A stretch of 64,000 nt of DNA from Syntrophobacteraceae bacterium (GTDB lineage Bacteria > Desulfobacterota > Syntrophobacteria > Syntrophobacterales > Syntrophobacteraceae), in contig PXBG01000145.1 of the NCBI GenBank assembly GCA_003566995.1, forward strand, positions 1-64,000, written 5' to 3'. This document shows, one piece after another, positions 28,326 to 36,546 of this stretch (position 1 is the first letter of the stretch; every line of letters begins with the position of its first letter). The position numbers and the translations under genes were made by a program. The notes beneath the pieces were generated by a model that ran no database searches, had not been told where the DNA came from, and worked only from the letters and a program-made list of their open reading frames with translations.

Positions 28326-28523
28326 TCACCGCCTGGCGTCATTTGTTCCCAAACAGGATTGACGAAAGATGCATTGCTCCTGATCGCAAAGACCTTCAGC
28401 CGTGCCGTAACAGTCGAAATAACCTTCTTTTCTCTGTATTTCACGGATGAGATCGACCTTCTTTTTACCAAACGAGTTGACACCCAGTTGTTTGGCAATC
28501 TTTCTCACTTCCTGCATTTTCAT
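28326..28523 (-). CDS. Small SAP/Rho-N-like protein with cysteine-rich tail
   Basis: The 65-residue protein begins MKMQEVRKIAKQLGV. Its first ~35 residues have the helix-turn-helix look of SAP or Rho N-terminal domains that bind nucleic acid. The C-terminal half has four cysteines (FDCYG, GLCDQ, QCIFRQSC), which could hold a metal. ATG 28523 starts the recognisable domain; upstream in-frame codons are not supported. It lies 82 bases after a truncated AsmA-like gene. Confidence 0.7.
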   Translation of the reverse strand: MKMQEVRKIAKQLGVNSFGKKKVDLIREIQRKEGYFDCYGTAEGLCDQEQCIFRQSCLGTNDARR

Positions 28524-28605
28524 GGGATCCACTCCTGTGATGGAAAACGGCCAGTCCCCCTCCCCCGATTCCGGCATTTCAGCGGCCATCCATGGTCTGA
28601 AAACC

Positions 28606-29223
28606 TCAACCAGACCCCAAACCCGCATGCTCCCCGTTCAGGGACTCTACATTAAAAAACAGCCTACCCAGATCTCCTTCAATCACATTCTCAAGGCGGA
28701 TTTCACCGGAAAAGCCCGTTTTAAAAATCACGCCGTCATTTTCATCAAGCCCCATGACCACTCCCGACAGGATGCTCACGGTGGCCCCTTTCCAATTCAA
28801 TCTCCGGATTTTTTTCTCCTCCATAGAAGATCCCTCGCTTCTTCCTTTTGCCGCGGGAGGGATCCATCGGCCCCGTTCGTTCTTTTGCACAAGCAGCACG
28901 GGATGGTCCAAAAGAACGCGGCGCACCCGGACCCCCAAGGAAAGGGGAGAGAAAGCATAATGGACTTCCGCTTCACGAACTCGAAAAACCTCTTTGGTCT
29001 CCCCTGTGGCCACCACGTTGTAAAGGGTGATTCGGGACAGTGGATTCCAGCGGTGGGTGTCAAACTTCAGAGAATATCCCGAAAAAGTTTCCAGCCTGTG
29101 AACAAGGCCGGCCAGCAGTTTTCCCTGGACCCTGGGCGATTGCAAGGCTGTAAAAGCCAATGATGTCAAAACCAGGGCAGCAAAAACGACCAGGAGAAAT
29201 ACCCTGACATGTGAACTCTTCAT
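28606..29223 (-). CDS. AsmA/TamB N-terminal-like protein, probably truncated
   Basis: The 205-residue protein starts with one membrane anchor (MKSSHVRVFLLVVFAALVL). Beta-type sequence follows (FDTHRWNPLSRITLYNVVA, VREAEVHYAFSPLSL), as in the N-terminal part of TamB/YtfN or AsmA-like proteins that span the periplasm and help move lipids or outer-membrane proteins. Such proteins normally exceed 600-1200 residues, and here the frame ends after about 200. No continuation is seen in the 82 bases before the next gene, so it is either a truncated remnant or a very short family member. Confidence 0.6.
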   Translation of the reverse strand: MKSSHVRVFLLVVFAALVLTSLAFTALQSPRVQGKLLAGLVHRLETFSGYSLKFDTHRWNPLSRITLYNVVATGETKEVFRVREAEVHYAFSPLSLGVRVRRVLLDHPVLLVQKNERGRWIPPAAKGRSEGSSMEEKKIRRLNWKGATVSILSGVVMGLDENDGVIFKTGFSGEIRLENVIEGDLGRLFFNVESLNGEHAGLGSG

Positions 29224-29541
29224 GAGCAGCGCCCCAGCGGGATTCGTCGGGAAGAAGTCAAGGAAATGGAGAACAAAGTGAGAGGTCTGCCTTCTTGCGG
29301 CCTCTTCAGCGCCCACGCAATATTATGGAAAATTCAGAACATGAAATCAATTGACAATCCTCAGACAACATCCAAAGTTGTCCATCCGCGGGCAAAAGGG
29401 TACTCTGGAATGAATGCCTTCGGGTCACCAGGGGCATGGTGAAAAACCTCAGGGGGGACACATGAAAAAGGAGGGGCCCTTTGTGTGCGAAAGAAGCCAT
29501 AAAGCCCGGTCATTTTTCCCCAAAAAGACGGAGAAAAAGCC
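29224..29541. other. Divergent intergenic region
   Basis: About 318 bases between divergently read genes. A TTGACA at 29350-29355 could be a -35 element but no good -10 follows. GGAG near 29530 serves the 112-residue gene on the + strand. Nothing else is recognised. Confidence 0.35.
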
Positions 29542-29880
29542 ATGAGCAAACACATGCAGATCAGAATCAAGATTCTTCCCTATTACAAGGGGAAAATGGA
29601 AGGCGCATACCCCAAATTGACGCGGCACCTCGGGTATCTGGACACTCAGTGGGCAAATGAGAACCTCTCCCTCTATGATCTTGCGGAGCAGCTGGATCAG
29701 ATTCTGTATCATTACGAGGGAACACGGCTCAGGGAAGCGCTTCTGCCTCATGGAGACAAGCTGAAAAAACTGCAGAAAGAAATTGAGACAAAGGTGGCCG
29801 AATGGAAGCTGTCCGACGCAGACCAGCTTCTCTATCAGCTGGAAGACATTTTTGAAGAAATTGAGTGGAAGCTGGACTGA
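29542..29880 (+). CDS. Conserved-looking hypothetical protein, 112 residues
   Basis: A hydrophilic, mostly helical protein (MSKHMQIRIKILPYYKGK at the N-terminus), with a charged C-terminal half that could form a coiled coil. GGAG lies upstream of the ATG and base composition is gene-like. No family is recognised. It is followed by the tRNA-Ala gene on the same strand, which has its own promoter. Confidence 0.6.
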   Translation: MSKHMQIRIKILPYYKGKMEGAYPKLTRHLGYLDTQWANENLSLYDLAEQLDQILYHYEGTRLREALLPHGDKLKKLQKEIETKVAEWKLSDADQLLYQLEDIFEEIEWKLD

Positions 29881-29974
29881 AAGCCCCCGGTGAACAGGCT
29901 GCGCAATGGAAAAAAATGCACTCCTCTCCAAAAGGCTCCCTTTGAACTGAACGGGAAATGATTCAATAAAACTA

Positions 29975-30003
29975 TTGACAAGGTGTGAGGTCTTCTGTAT
30001 TGA
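29975..30003 (+). promoter_or_regulatory. Promoter of tRNA-Ala
   Basis: TTGACA at 29975-29980 and TATTGA at 29998-30003 are separated by exactly 17 bases. The tRNA begins 19 bases further on. Confidence 0.7.
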
Positions 30004-30021
30004 TACACCCACATCGCAGAC

Positions 30022-30097
<76 letters not shown>

Positions 30098-30106
30098 GAA
30101 CAGAAT

Positions 30107-30148
30107 AAAAAAAGGGACTTGAGCACATGTTGCTCCCGTCCCTTTTTT
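30107..30148 (+). terminator. Intrinsic terminator after tRNA-Ala
   Basis: GGGAC at 30114-30118 pairs with GTCCC at 30138-30142, and GAGCA at 30121-30125 pairs with TGCTC at 30131-30135. Six T residues follow. An A-run precedes the stem, so it could also work for the opposite strand. Confidence 0.85.
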
Positions 30149-30266
30149 CATTGGATCACTTAGGAGGCCACCTTCTGAAAAAGCCCTGCGCGGCTGCCAG
30201 AATGCCCGGGCAATGGGAACTTGAGCAGCCGAATCAGGGCTTTTTCCTGGGCCTTCCCGATCAAAC

Positions 30267-30746
30267 CTACGGCAGGCCGACCATTTCTCCCCCAAGAATA
30301 GGCTGTTTGCGCTCGACCACGCGATGCAGCAAAACGGGCACTGTGGCATGAGACACAACCTTTTCTGCCACACTGCCCAATACCCAGGCCACCTCACCCT
30401 TGCCATGGGTTGCCATCACAATGAGATCCACTGAATTCTTGTCTGCATACCCGATGATTGCACGAGGGGGATTGCCGGTGACACACACGGCCTCCACATC
30501 CACCCCTTTTTCTTTCAGTTCCTGAGCGGTTTCGTTGAGGAAGGTTTCGCAAACCTTGTGCTCGGCAGTGTCAGCCGCATCACGAACGCTGCCATAGGCA
30601 TCTGCCATCCCCGCATCTTCGGCGGAAGCACATGAATGAAAGACGATCACCTGTGAACTGAAAGCTTTGGCCAGTTCGACCACATGAGGGAGTGCCGAGG
30701 CAGCAAACTTTGATCCATCCAGCGGAACCATGATTTTCTTGTACAT
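30267..30746 (-). CDS. Universal stress protein, UspA family
   Basis: The 159-residue protein begins MYKKIMVPLDGSKFAASALP, a classic UspA N-terminus. It also has DLIVMATHGKG, followed by WVLGSVAEKVVSHATVPVLL, the nucleotide-binding and dimerisation part. GGAGGG upstream of ATG 30746 decides the start. It differs from the first Usp in the window in keeping the complete glycine motif. It is a single-gene unit; likely regulated by stress or growth phase. Confidence 0.92.
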   Translation of the reverse strand: MYKKIMVPLDGSKFAASALPHVVELAKAFSSQVIVFHSCASAEDAGMADAYGSVRDAADTAEHKVCETFLNETAQELKEKGVDVEAVCVTGNPPRAIIGYADKNSVDLIVMATHGKGEVAWVLGSVAEKVVSHATVPVLLHRVVERKQPILGGEMVGLP

Positions 30747-31170
30747 AAAGCCCTCCTTTATCAAGCATTTATACGGGTATGATGACAAAAAACTCTATCC
30801 ACCTCGAGAAGCTTCTCACACCTCCTTTCTGTACCCCCTGGTGAGCATGACAGGTCAAAAAAAACACCTATACTTGCCTTTCGTGAAATACCCCCAAGCG
30901 TGGAAGTGAATGCTCGGGCTCGCATTTCAGGAAAAGTCTGGCCATGACAGCTCTCGAACCATACGTTTGTTCATTACAGGACAAGTATATCCGCATGAGT
31001 GTGGGCTTGAGATCGAAGGGCTTGACAAGAGTATGTGCAGCAGCCGGATCAGCGAGGGAGAAGTCAACGTCAGTTCCTCCTCAAGATTGTATTGATAATA
31101 TCATACTACAATATTTTCTAACTGAAATGGAGAAAAAAGAACACGGGTTCATGTTTCAAATGCATGCGAA
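30747..31170. other. AT-rich intergenic region upstream of the second usp gene
   Basis: About 420 bases, more AT-rich than the surroundings. It contains the leader of the universal stress gene and, near 31086-31112, an imperfect dyad of AT-rich sequence just after the end of the methyltransferase gene. No gene or clear intrinsic terminator is seen. Confidence 0.35.
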
Positions 31171-32343
31171 TCAATACAAAAATTCTACCCCCGTATTTTT
31201 CAGAGTGTGCGCATCCCCCATGTAATTGGCCTGGCTTCCATTGCGCACAATGACATCATACCCCTCGGCATCGTAGACAACCGGTTCCACATAGTTGTCT
31301 GCCGGGGCTGTTTCCGCGCACAGCTGGACGTGGCGCTCGAGCTTGGCAATGGAAAAGGACACCAGCTCCTTGAGAAATCCAAAAGCGTGCCGAATTTGAT
31401 GAAAGCCGTGGTGCTTGAGAAGCGCGTACCCTCGAATGGCTTCCTCCTCGGAGATTTCATTGGGATGTTCCTGGCTGGTGGTGCAAGCGGTCTGAATGGA
31501 GGGAATGTTCAACCGTTTGTTGACCTTTTCCATGAGCAGATTGGCCACATTGAGAGACATGAGCCCCATGTCCACCGCATATTTTTTTTGAATGCTCGCA
31601 ATGGATGGAAGACCCGCATGAACCACTGTGACTCCAGGGTTGACCAACTGAGCGAGGGTGATGCCGAAAAGAGCCTCTGCATGCGTCAATGTCAGCAGGG
31701 ACGACATGCTGTAGGGCCCCGAAAGACCCGCCATGGGCATGGTGGAAACATAAATGGGAATGCCTTTTCCCACACAGGACAGGAAGGGATCCACCATGGA
31801 TTCAATGACATTCAAAGGACTGTTGATGATGGAAAATTGAACGGTCAGATTTCCCCTGGTCCGATGGATCTCCTCTGCCCGCGATATGCCTTCGGGCGTG
31901 AGAGCCGCTACATAGACAGGTTTGTGACAGTGCTCGATGATGGTGTTCATCACCTGGACTTCTTGCTTGGGAATGAGCACACCTCTCGCCATGAACTGCA
32001 CCACATCGGCTTCGTTGACAATCTTGGCGATCTTCACCAGGTGCTCAAAAGTGGGAGGAATGAGCTCTCCCGTGTCATCTGAATGGACAAAAGGGGCTGT
32101 CCCCCCCACACCAAACGAATTTTCGGGCACAAAGAACTGGTCCCGCTTGGGCGTGGTTTGAAGGGCCTGCTCGATGAGAGGCGACAGGACATGAAGGTGG
32201 CCCGTTGTGTCATCATAGGCCGCCAGCCCCGTGTCCTCAAAGATCTTTCGTACCTTTTCCGAGAGGCATTTGACGCCCACCTCTTCCAGAATACGCACTG
32301 CATCCCCATGGATTTTTTCGAGAAACTCTTCAGTGTAAAACAT
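31171..32343 (-). CDS. MttB-superfamily methyltransferase, short form (no pyrrolysine)
   Basis: The 390-residue protein belongs to the trimethylamine methyltransferase (MttB) superfamily of TIM barrels that move methyl groups from quaternary or tertiary amines to a corrinoid protein. Family-like segments are AVRILEEVGVKC at the N-terminus, FGVGGTAPFVHSDD and MPMAGLSGPYS. There is no in-frame amber codon, so it is a non-pyrrolysine member, as in the MtgB group that uses glycine betaine. It is about 90 residues shorter than the usual ~480, lacking the C-terminal part seen in the third copy. It follows the metallo-beta-lactamase-fold gene by 16 bases. The substrate is unknown. Confidence 0.82.
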   Translation of the reverse strand: MFYTEEFLEKIHGDAVRILEEVGVKCLSEKVRKIFEDTGLAAYDDTTGHLHVLSPLIEQALQTTPKRDQFFVPENSFGVGGTAPFVHSDDTGELIPPTFEHLVKIAKIVNEADVVQFMARGVLIPKQEVQVMNTIIEHCHKPVYVAALTPEGISRAEEIHRTRGNLTVQFSIINSPLNVIESMVDPFLSCVGKGIPIYVSTMPMAGLSGPYSMSSLLTLTHAEALFGITLAQLVNPGVTVVHAGLPSIASIQKKYAVDMGLMSLNVANLLMEKVNKRLNIPSIQTACTTSQEHPNEISEEEAIRGYALLKHHGFHQIRHAFGFLKELVSFSIAKLERHVQLCAETAPADNYVEPVVYDAEGYDVIVRNGSQANYMGDAHTLKNTGVEFLY

Positions 32344-32359
32344 TCAAAAAACCTTTCAT

Positions 32360-33208
32360 TCAAATGGTCAGTTCCATTCCATCATATGCAAAACGAATGT
32401 TGGAATGCACCCTTTCCAGTTCCAGGTAATCGTCATGACTCCGGTTCCAGTATTCCTCCATGTGAACGAACACGGTCTCTCTGGCACTGATCCGCCGCAC
32501 CAGGGCCAGAGTTTGATGGAAGGTGTACAAGGTGGTTCTCGAGACATGATCGGAAGGATAAACAAAACCGTGTTTCAAACCTTCTTCAAAAATTCCCGGC
32601 TGAATGAGCAGAAGGTCTGCACCGTAAACTTCCGGGCGGTTTTCAGGAAAAGGTCGGATGTCACAGGGTGCGTAAACGATTTTTTTACCTGAAGCCTCAA
32701 AGACATAGATGTAAACCGTCTGCTCTCCCCGATCCACGGGAAGAGCGGTGACATGAACAGCGCCTATGGCCGTGGTCTCCTGAAACACGCTGGTGCAAAC
32801 ATAGCCCTGCTGAAGATAAAAGGAAAGCAGAGGGCCATAGGCCGAACACACTCGCTGGATTCTCTCGTGTAAATATTGGGGCAAAACCAGAGTGACCTGC
32901 TTTTCCCCATAGTTTTTCCAGGTGCGAAAATCCAGGGCGATCTGCTCCACCACACGAAAGCCTTCCACATGGTCGGGATCCGTGTGTGTGAACATGAGGT
33001 AATCCACCGCATCAACGGCGCACCTGTTCAGCTGCTGAACAATCTCCGCAGGAGTGTCCACCAGCAGATTGATGCCATGAAAAAAAAGAGCGGGCCCGCT
33101 CCTGGCATAAGGTATGCCCTTCTCGCGGGCCTGCTGGCAAACTCTGCAGAAACAGCAGGGTTTGGGGATGACGGCGCAGCCGCCAGACCCGAGAACTGTG
33201 AGTTTCAT
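32360..33208 (-). CDS. Metallo-beta-lactamase-fold hydrolase (PhnP/PqqB-like)
   Basis: The 282-residue protein has the N-terminal segment VLGSGGCAVIPKPCCFCRVC, where several cysteines could bind a structural zinc as in PhnP, and HTDPDH (residues 75-80) as its metal-binding motif. Later histidines (SDHVSRTT, FVHMEE) complete the site. PhnP-like enzymes are cyclic phosphodiesterases, but the target here is unknown. It is placed directly before a short MttB-type methyltransferase gene. Its 5' end has been copied nearby as a decayed fragment (33680-33960). Confidence 0.72.
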   Translation of the reverse strand: MKLTVLGSGGCAVIPKPCCFCRVCQQAREKGIPYARSGPALFFHGINLLVDTPAEIVQQLNRCAVDAVDYLMFTHTDPDHVEGFRVVEQIALDFRTWKNYGEKQVTLVLPQYLHERIQRVCSAYGPLLSFYLQQGYVCTSVFQETTAIGAVHVTALPVDRGEQTVYIYVFEASGKKIVYAPCDIRPFPENRPEVYGADLLLIQPGIFEEGLKHGFVYPSDHVSRTTLYTFHQTLALVRRISARETVFVHMEEYWNRSHDDYLELERVHSNIRFAYDGMELTI

Positions 33209-33217
33209 GATTTGAGT

Positions 33218-33652
33218 CTAGCCGTCATTTCGCTGTGATGGTGCTTCAAATCTCCATCCACCGTGCCTTTGACCTTTTTCTTGCTTCGTCCAGGTCAAAT
33301 CCGGTTCAAATGGCGATGGAACCCATGAAGAAAGCAGGGGAAAAAGAGCCGGAATATCTTGAAATAAAAAGCCGTTTCTCAGCTGCAGATGGTGGCATTG
33401 GTGCTTCAACCCTGACTCCCTCGTGCCCTTCATCGCTCACGGCCTTTTCCGCCAGGGCTTTTCCCGGGCTCTCGCATCCCGAACCTTTTGGGCCTCTTGA
33501 ACTTTGCAGCGCCAGAGAGCATCACCAGAAAAGTATTCCGTGGCCTCGAACAAACTTCTCTCACAATTCACGTGTCGATCCCGGCATCATTGAGATCACG
33601 GAATTTGAGCTCATGGGGAGTCTTCATGGCAAGAGTGATCATTTCCACATGC
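33218..33652 (-). pseudogene. Decayed copy of the 3' end of asnB
   Basis: This segment matches the asnB end at 33964-34400 with many substitutions and small indels. The shared blocks include TGCTTCAAATCTCCATCCAC, TTGAAATAAAA and ATTTCCACAT. No intact frame remains. Together with the next feature it is one half of a tandem duplication with a period of about 745 bases. Confidence 0.8.
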
Positions 33653-33679
33653 GATGACAGGAAATCGCTTTCTCAGTAG

Positions 33680-33960
33680 CGGGTGTTGTCCATTCTGTCA
33701 AGGTCATTTTCGTGCCTGTTTCGGGCATTCCAGGGCAAAAAACTCCACGGCATCGCGCCTGTGGCGGCTTGAACCACGGATGTTTCGCTTCCCACGGGTT
33801 TTGTGTGGGGCAGGAAAGGGGAGCCGATGGGGAGCAGAAAAAAAGCGGGCCCGGATGCGGAATGAATCATTCCCTCGTCACGGGCCCGCCCACAAATTCT
33901 GCGACAGCCCGGGAAATGGAGGCGCACCCCCAATTCCCGGAAACGGGAGTCCTACGACCT
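33680..33960 (-). pseudogene. Decayed copy of the 5' end of the metallo-beta-lactamase-fold gene
   Basis: Translated on the - strand, the stretch gives CRRICGRARDEGMIHSASGP, which aligns with CRVCQQAREKGIPYARSGPA of the intact protein (32360-33208). The metal motif and most of the gene are missing. It lies directly before the intact asnB end, exactly where a tandem duplication of the MBL-asnB junction would place it. Confidence 0.78.
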
Positions 33961-33963
33961 GAA

Positions 33964-35562
33964 TCAGGCCACCATTTCACTGTGATCGTGCTTCAAATCT
34001 CCATCCACCGTGCCCGTGACTTTCTCCCGCTCCTCAGCAAAGTCAAACCCGGTCCAAATGCCCACAGAGCCAAGAACGGAATCGTGGGGAAAAAACTCCC
34101 GAAAGATCTTGAAATAAAAGGCCGCTTCCTTGCTGTTGATGGTGGCCAGTGGGTTTTCAGCCTTGATTCGCTGGTACTCTTCATCCGTCATGGCCTTTTC
34201 CGCCATGGTTTCTCCCAGGCTTTCACATCCGGCCCCTTGAGTGTACTGAACCTTGTAGCGCCAGAGGACTTCGTCAGGAAGGTATCCCGTTCCCTCGAAA
34301 GCTTTTCTCAGGATCCACTTTTCAATTTTGGCGCCGTTTTGCTCGCGGATTTTGAGCTCGTGTGGAATCTTCATGGCAAGGTCGACCATTTCCACATCCA
34401 GAAAAGGAACCCTCAGCTCCAGGTTGAAATGCATCCCCATGCGGTCCGCCCGCTGCAGATTGATGTTGTGCAAGCCCCCGAGGCAGCGACGGGCTTCCAG
34501 GTTGAGCTTGTCCACGGGAAAGTGTTTCATGTAGTGGTATCCGGTGAAAAGCTCATCAGCACCCTCACCGGTCAGCACGACCGTCACGTACTCAGCGGCC
34601 AGCTTGCAGGTGAAATAGCAGGGAATGGCACAGCGGACGAGGGAGGGGTCATAACTCTCCAGCTTTCGAATCACTGTGGGCAGGGCATCGTAATATTCCC
34701 CTTCCGTGAAAACCAGTTCGTGGTGAGTGGAACCGATGTGACCGGCAGCAATGCGCGCCGCCTTGATGTCGTCGCTCACCTGACCCCGGTCGTCTTTCAT
34801 GCCCACCACAAAGGTGTGAAGGTGGGGAATTTCATCGGCGGCGATGGCCGCCACCAGGCTGCTGTCCAGTCCGCCGCTGCAAAAGGAACCCACGGGGATC
34901 TCGGGGTCCGCCAGGAGTCTCTTCTTCACTGAACGGATGAAGGTGCTGCGAATGAGTTCTTTGGCTTCCTCCACATCCGTGAGCAGGTGATCCTGCACCT
35001 GGGGAATGGTGTAGTATTTCACAAATCCTTCGCGGGGCGTGTAATAGTGACCTGCGGGAAATTCGTGCACTTCCTGGACACCCGAGAGAACCATGGCTCC
35101 GAGTTCGGAACTGAAATACATGTTTCCCCCGAGATACCCGTAGTAGAGAGGTTTGATGCCGATGGGATCCCGGGCCAGAAGGAAATCCTCTCCGTCAAAC
35201 AGGGCAAAGGCGAACATGCCGTCCAGATCCTTCACGCAACGGGATCCCTTTTCACGATAGAGATGGAGGATCACTTCCGAGTCGGAAAGGGTTTTGAAGT
35301 CGTATTTGGAAAGGAGAGGTTCACGGAGTCTGCGGAAGTTATATATTTCTCCGTTGCATATGATTCCCATTCTTCCGTCTTCAGCCAAAATGGGCTGATG
35401 GCCCCCCGCCACATCCACAATGGAAAGCCGCGTGTGGCCCATCACCATTTTGTCCCGGGAAAATATGCCACGGTCATTGGGCCCTCGATGTTCAAGCACA
35501 TCGAGCATTTTGTTGATGGTTTTCTCGTCCTTGACACCAAAACATCCAGCCAATCCACACAT
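33964..35562 (-). CDS. asnB: Asparagine synthetase (glutamine-hydrolysing)
   Basis: The 532-residue protein makes asparagine from aspartate with ATP and glutamine. After removal of Met, Cys2 of MCGLAGCFG is the glutaminase nucleophile, which fixes the start at 35562. The synthetase domain has the PP-loop CSGGLDSSLVAA and GEGADELFTGYHY. Length fits the AsnB family. It sits inside a methyltransferase island without an obvious link, and both ends border decayed partial duplications. Some AsnB-like proteins modify other substrates, so a specialised amidotransferase role cannot be excluded. Confidence 0.9.
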   Translation of the reverse strand: MCGLAGCFGVKDEKTINKMLDVLEHRGPNDRGIFSRDKMVMGHTRLSIVDVAGGHQPILAEDGRMGIICNGEIYNFRRLREPLLSKYDFKTLSDSEVILHLYREKGSRCVKDLDGMFAFALFDGEDFLLARDPIGIKPLYYGYLGGNMYFSSELGAMVLSGVQEVHEFPAGHYYTPREGFVKYYTIPQVQDHLLTDVEEAKELIRSTFIRSVKKRLLADPEIPVGSFCSGGLDSSLVAAIAADEIPHLHTFVVGMKDDRGQVSDDIKAARIAAGHIGSTHHELVFTEGEYYDALPTVIRKLESYDPSLVRCAIPCYFTCKLAAEYVTVVLTGEGADELFTGYHYMKHFPVDKLNLEARRCLGGLHNINLQRADRMGMHFNLELRVPFLDVEMVDLAMKIPHELKIREQNGAKIEKWILRKAFEGTGYLPDEVLWRYKVQYTQGAGCESLGETMAEKAMTDEEYQRIKAENPLATINSKEAAFYFKIFREFFPHDSVLGSVGIWTGFDFAEEREKVTGTVDGDLKHDHSEMVA

Positions 35563-35740
35563 GTTCTCTCCTTGATTTCCATGAGACAGGCAGAGCCTCA
35601 AACGACGGCCGGAAACCCCTATTTGAAGAGCTTTCAAGCTTCAGCACTGTTTCTGACTCTCCCCATTCTCGAGTTCTGATCCCCTCTTGGTCTTTAAAGC
35701 TGTGAAGGTGTTCCGGGCACGGCCCATGCCATGGGGCAAA

Positions 35741-35860
35741 AACTTTTCCAAGCGGCCGTCGTCAGAGGATCTTCCATGCAGATGCCCAAACCTCTTCATG
35801 ACCTCCAATCCCTCTTTTATCTTTCAGCATCCTTTGCACTTGAGGAACGCCTTTTTCCAG
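35741..35860 (-). pseudogene. Decayed copy of the 3' end of the second mttB-like gene
   Basis: AAAAACTTTTCC, GGCCGTCGTCAGAGGATC and, after drift, TTTGCACTTGAGGAACG match 36551-36690 at the end of the downstream methyltransferase gene. About the last 45 codons are recognisable, without a working frame. It is either a second local duplication relic or the end of a lost paralogue. Confidence 0.7.
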
Positions 35861-36250
35861 ACAGCACAGACCGACACAAACCGCCGAGCCCAAAAGAGGC
35901 CTGAGAAAGGATGGACCTGAATTTCCCAAAAGCTTTGCATTTTTAAGTGAAAACCGGGAAGTGCTGTCATTCAGTCTTTGGGAAGCGCAAAAAATGTCCT
36001 GACTCAGCGACTCAACAGATATTAGCCTGAATAATTAATTTTGACAACCTCAAAGTAACTCACCAAATTTACTGAATCTATTTTCAATAACAATTTCGAC
36101 CAAAAGTTCTTCAGTTCACTCCAAGGTTGAGCTTTCCCGTGATGGTCCTCTGATCAAAAAACAAGGACAATGCGCTCCTGCGGGGGAGAAAAGCTGATTT
36201 CCAAAAGGTGTGACGCTTCAAAAAGATTTCACGCTCCCGCCCTTTTTCCC

Positions 36251-36310
36251 AAAAAAAAGCCACGAGGCACACCTTCTCCCATGGAAGGTGATAGCCTTCG
36301 TGGCTTTTTT
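36251..36310. terminator. Strong bidirectional intrinsic terminator of the mttB-corrinoid operon
   Basis: A long stem pairs GCCACGAGGC (36259-36268) with GCCTTCGTGGC (36294-36304, one bulge), and CACCTTC with GAAGGTG, around a TCCCATG loop. It is flanked by eight A on one side and six T on the other, so it should stop transcription in both directions. It lies 240 bases after the end of the methyltransferase operon on the - strand. Confidence 0.88.
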
Positions 36311-36546
36311 GAGGACTCGGACAGCCCGGAGCGGGAACCCGAATCAACTTTTTTTCAGTCAAAGCGTTCTGGATGCCTATAGAGCAAAAGCTTTCAGGAC
36401 CATGCATGGGGACGGCCTGTAACGCCCCTGGTCTATTTCAGAGCAAACCGCCGAATCCCTGCAAGAAAAGCAACACAGACAGGTGCTTTCAGCGAGCATG
36501 AAGACACACCGGGCGCGAGCCCACTTGGGTAACGCCCCCAGCGGAA

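Larger units (their letters stand above)
35563..36546. other. Long intergenic region with gene relic and terminator
   Basis: Nearly 1 kb without an intact gene. It holds a relic of an mttB end (35741-35860), an AT-rich stretch (about 35990-36110) that is the best place for the asnB promoter, and the strong terminator at 36251-36310. Confidence 0.55.

Noticed and set aside
26227..28362. Long + strand open frame of about 700 codons opposite the aminopeptidase gene
   Set aside because: It is the antisense shadow of pepN, whose motifs are complete. The antisense product has no recognisable domain and no ribosome-binding site.
30944..31225. Possible + strand gene in the AT-rich gap near the second usp gene
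   Set aside because: Composition is not protein-like, it overlaps the end of the mttB-like gene on the other strand, and it has no ribosome-binding site.
33820..33900. GCGGGCCCG ... CGGGCCCGC inverted repeat as a terminator
   Set aside because: The same bases occur in the intact MBL gene (33080-33140), so this is part of the decayed coding copy and not a dedicated terminator.
33712..34932. Open frame of about 400 codons on the + strand over the asnB end
   Set aside because: It runs antisense to asnB and across the decayed duplication, with no protein-like motif of its own.
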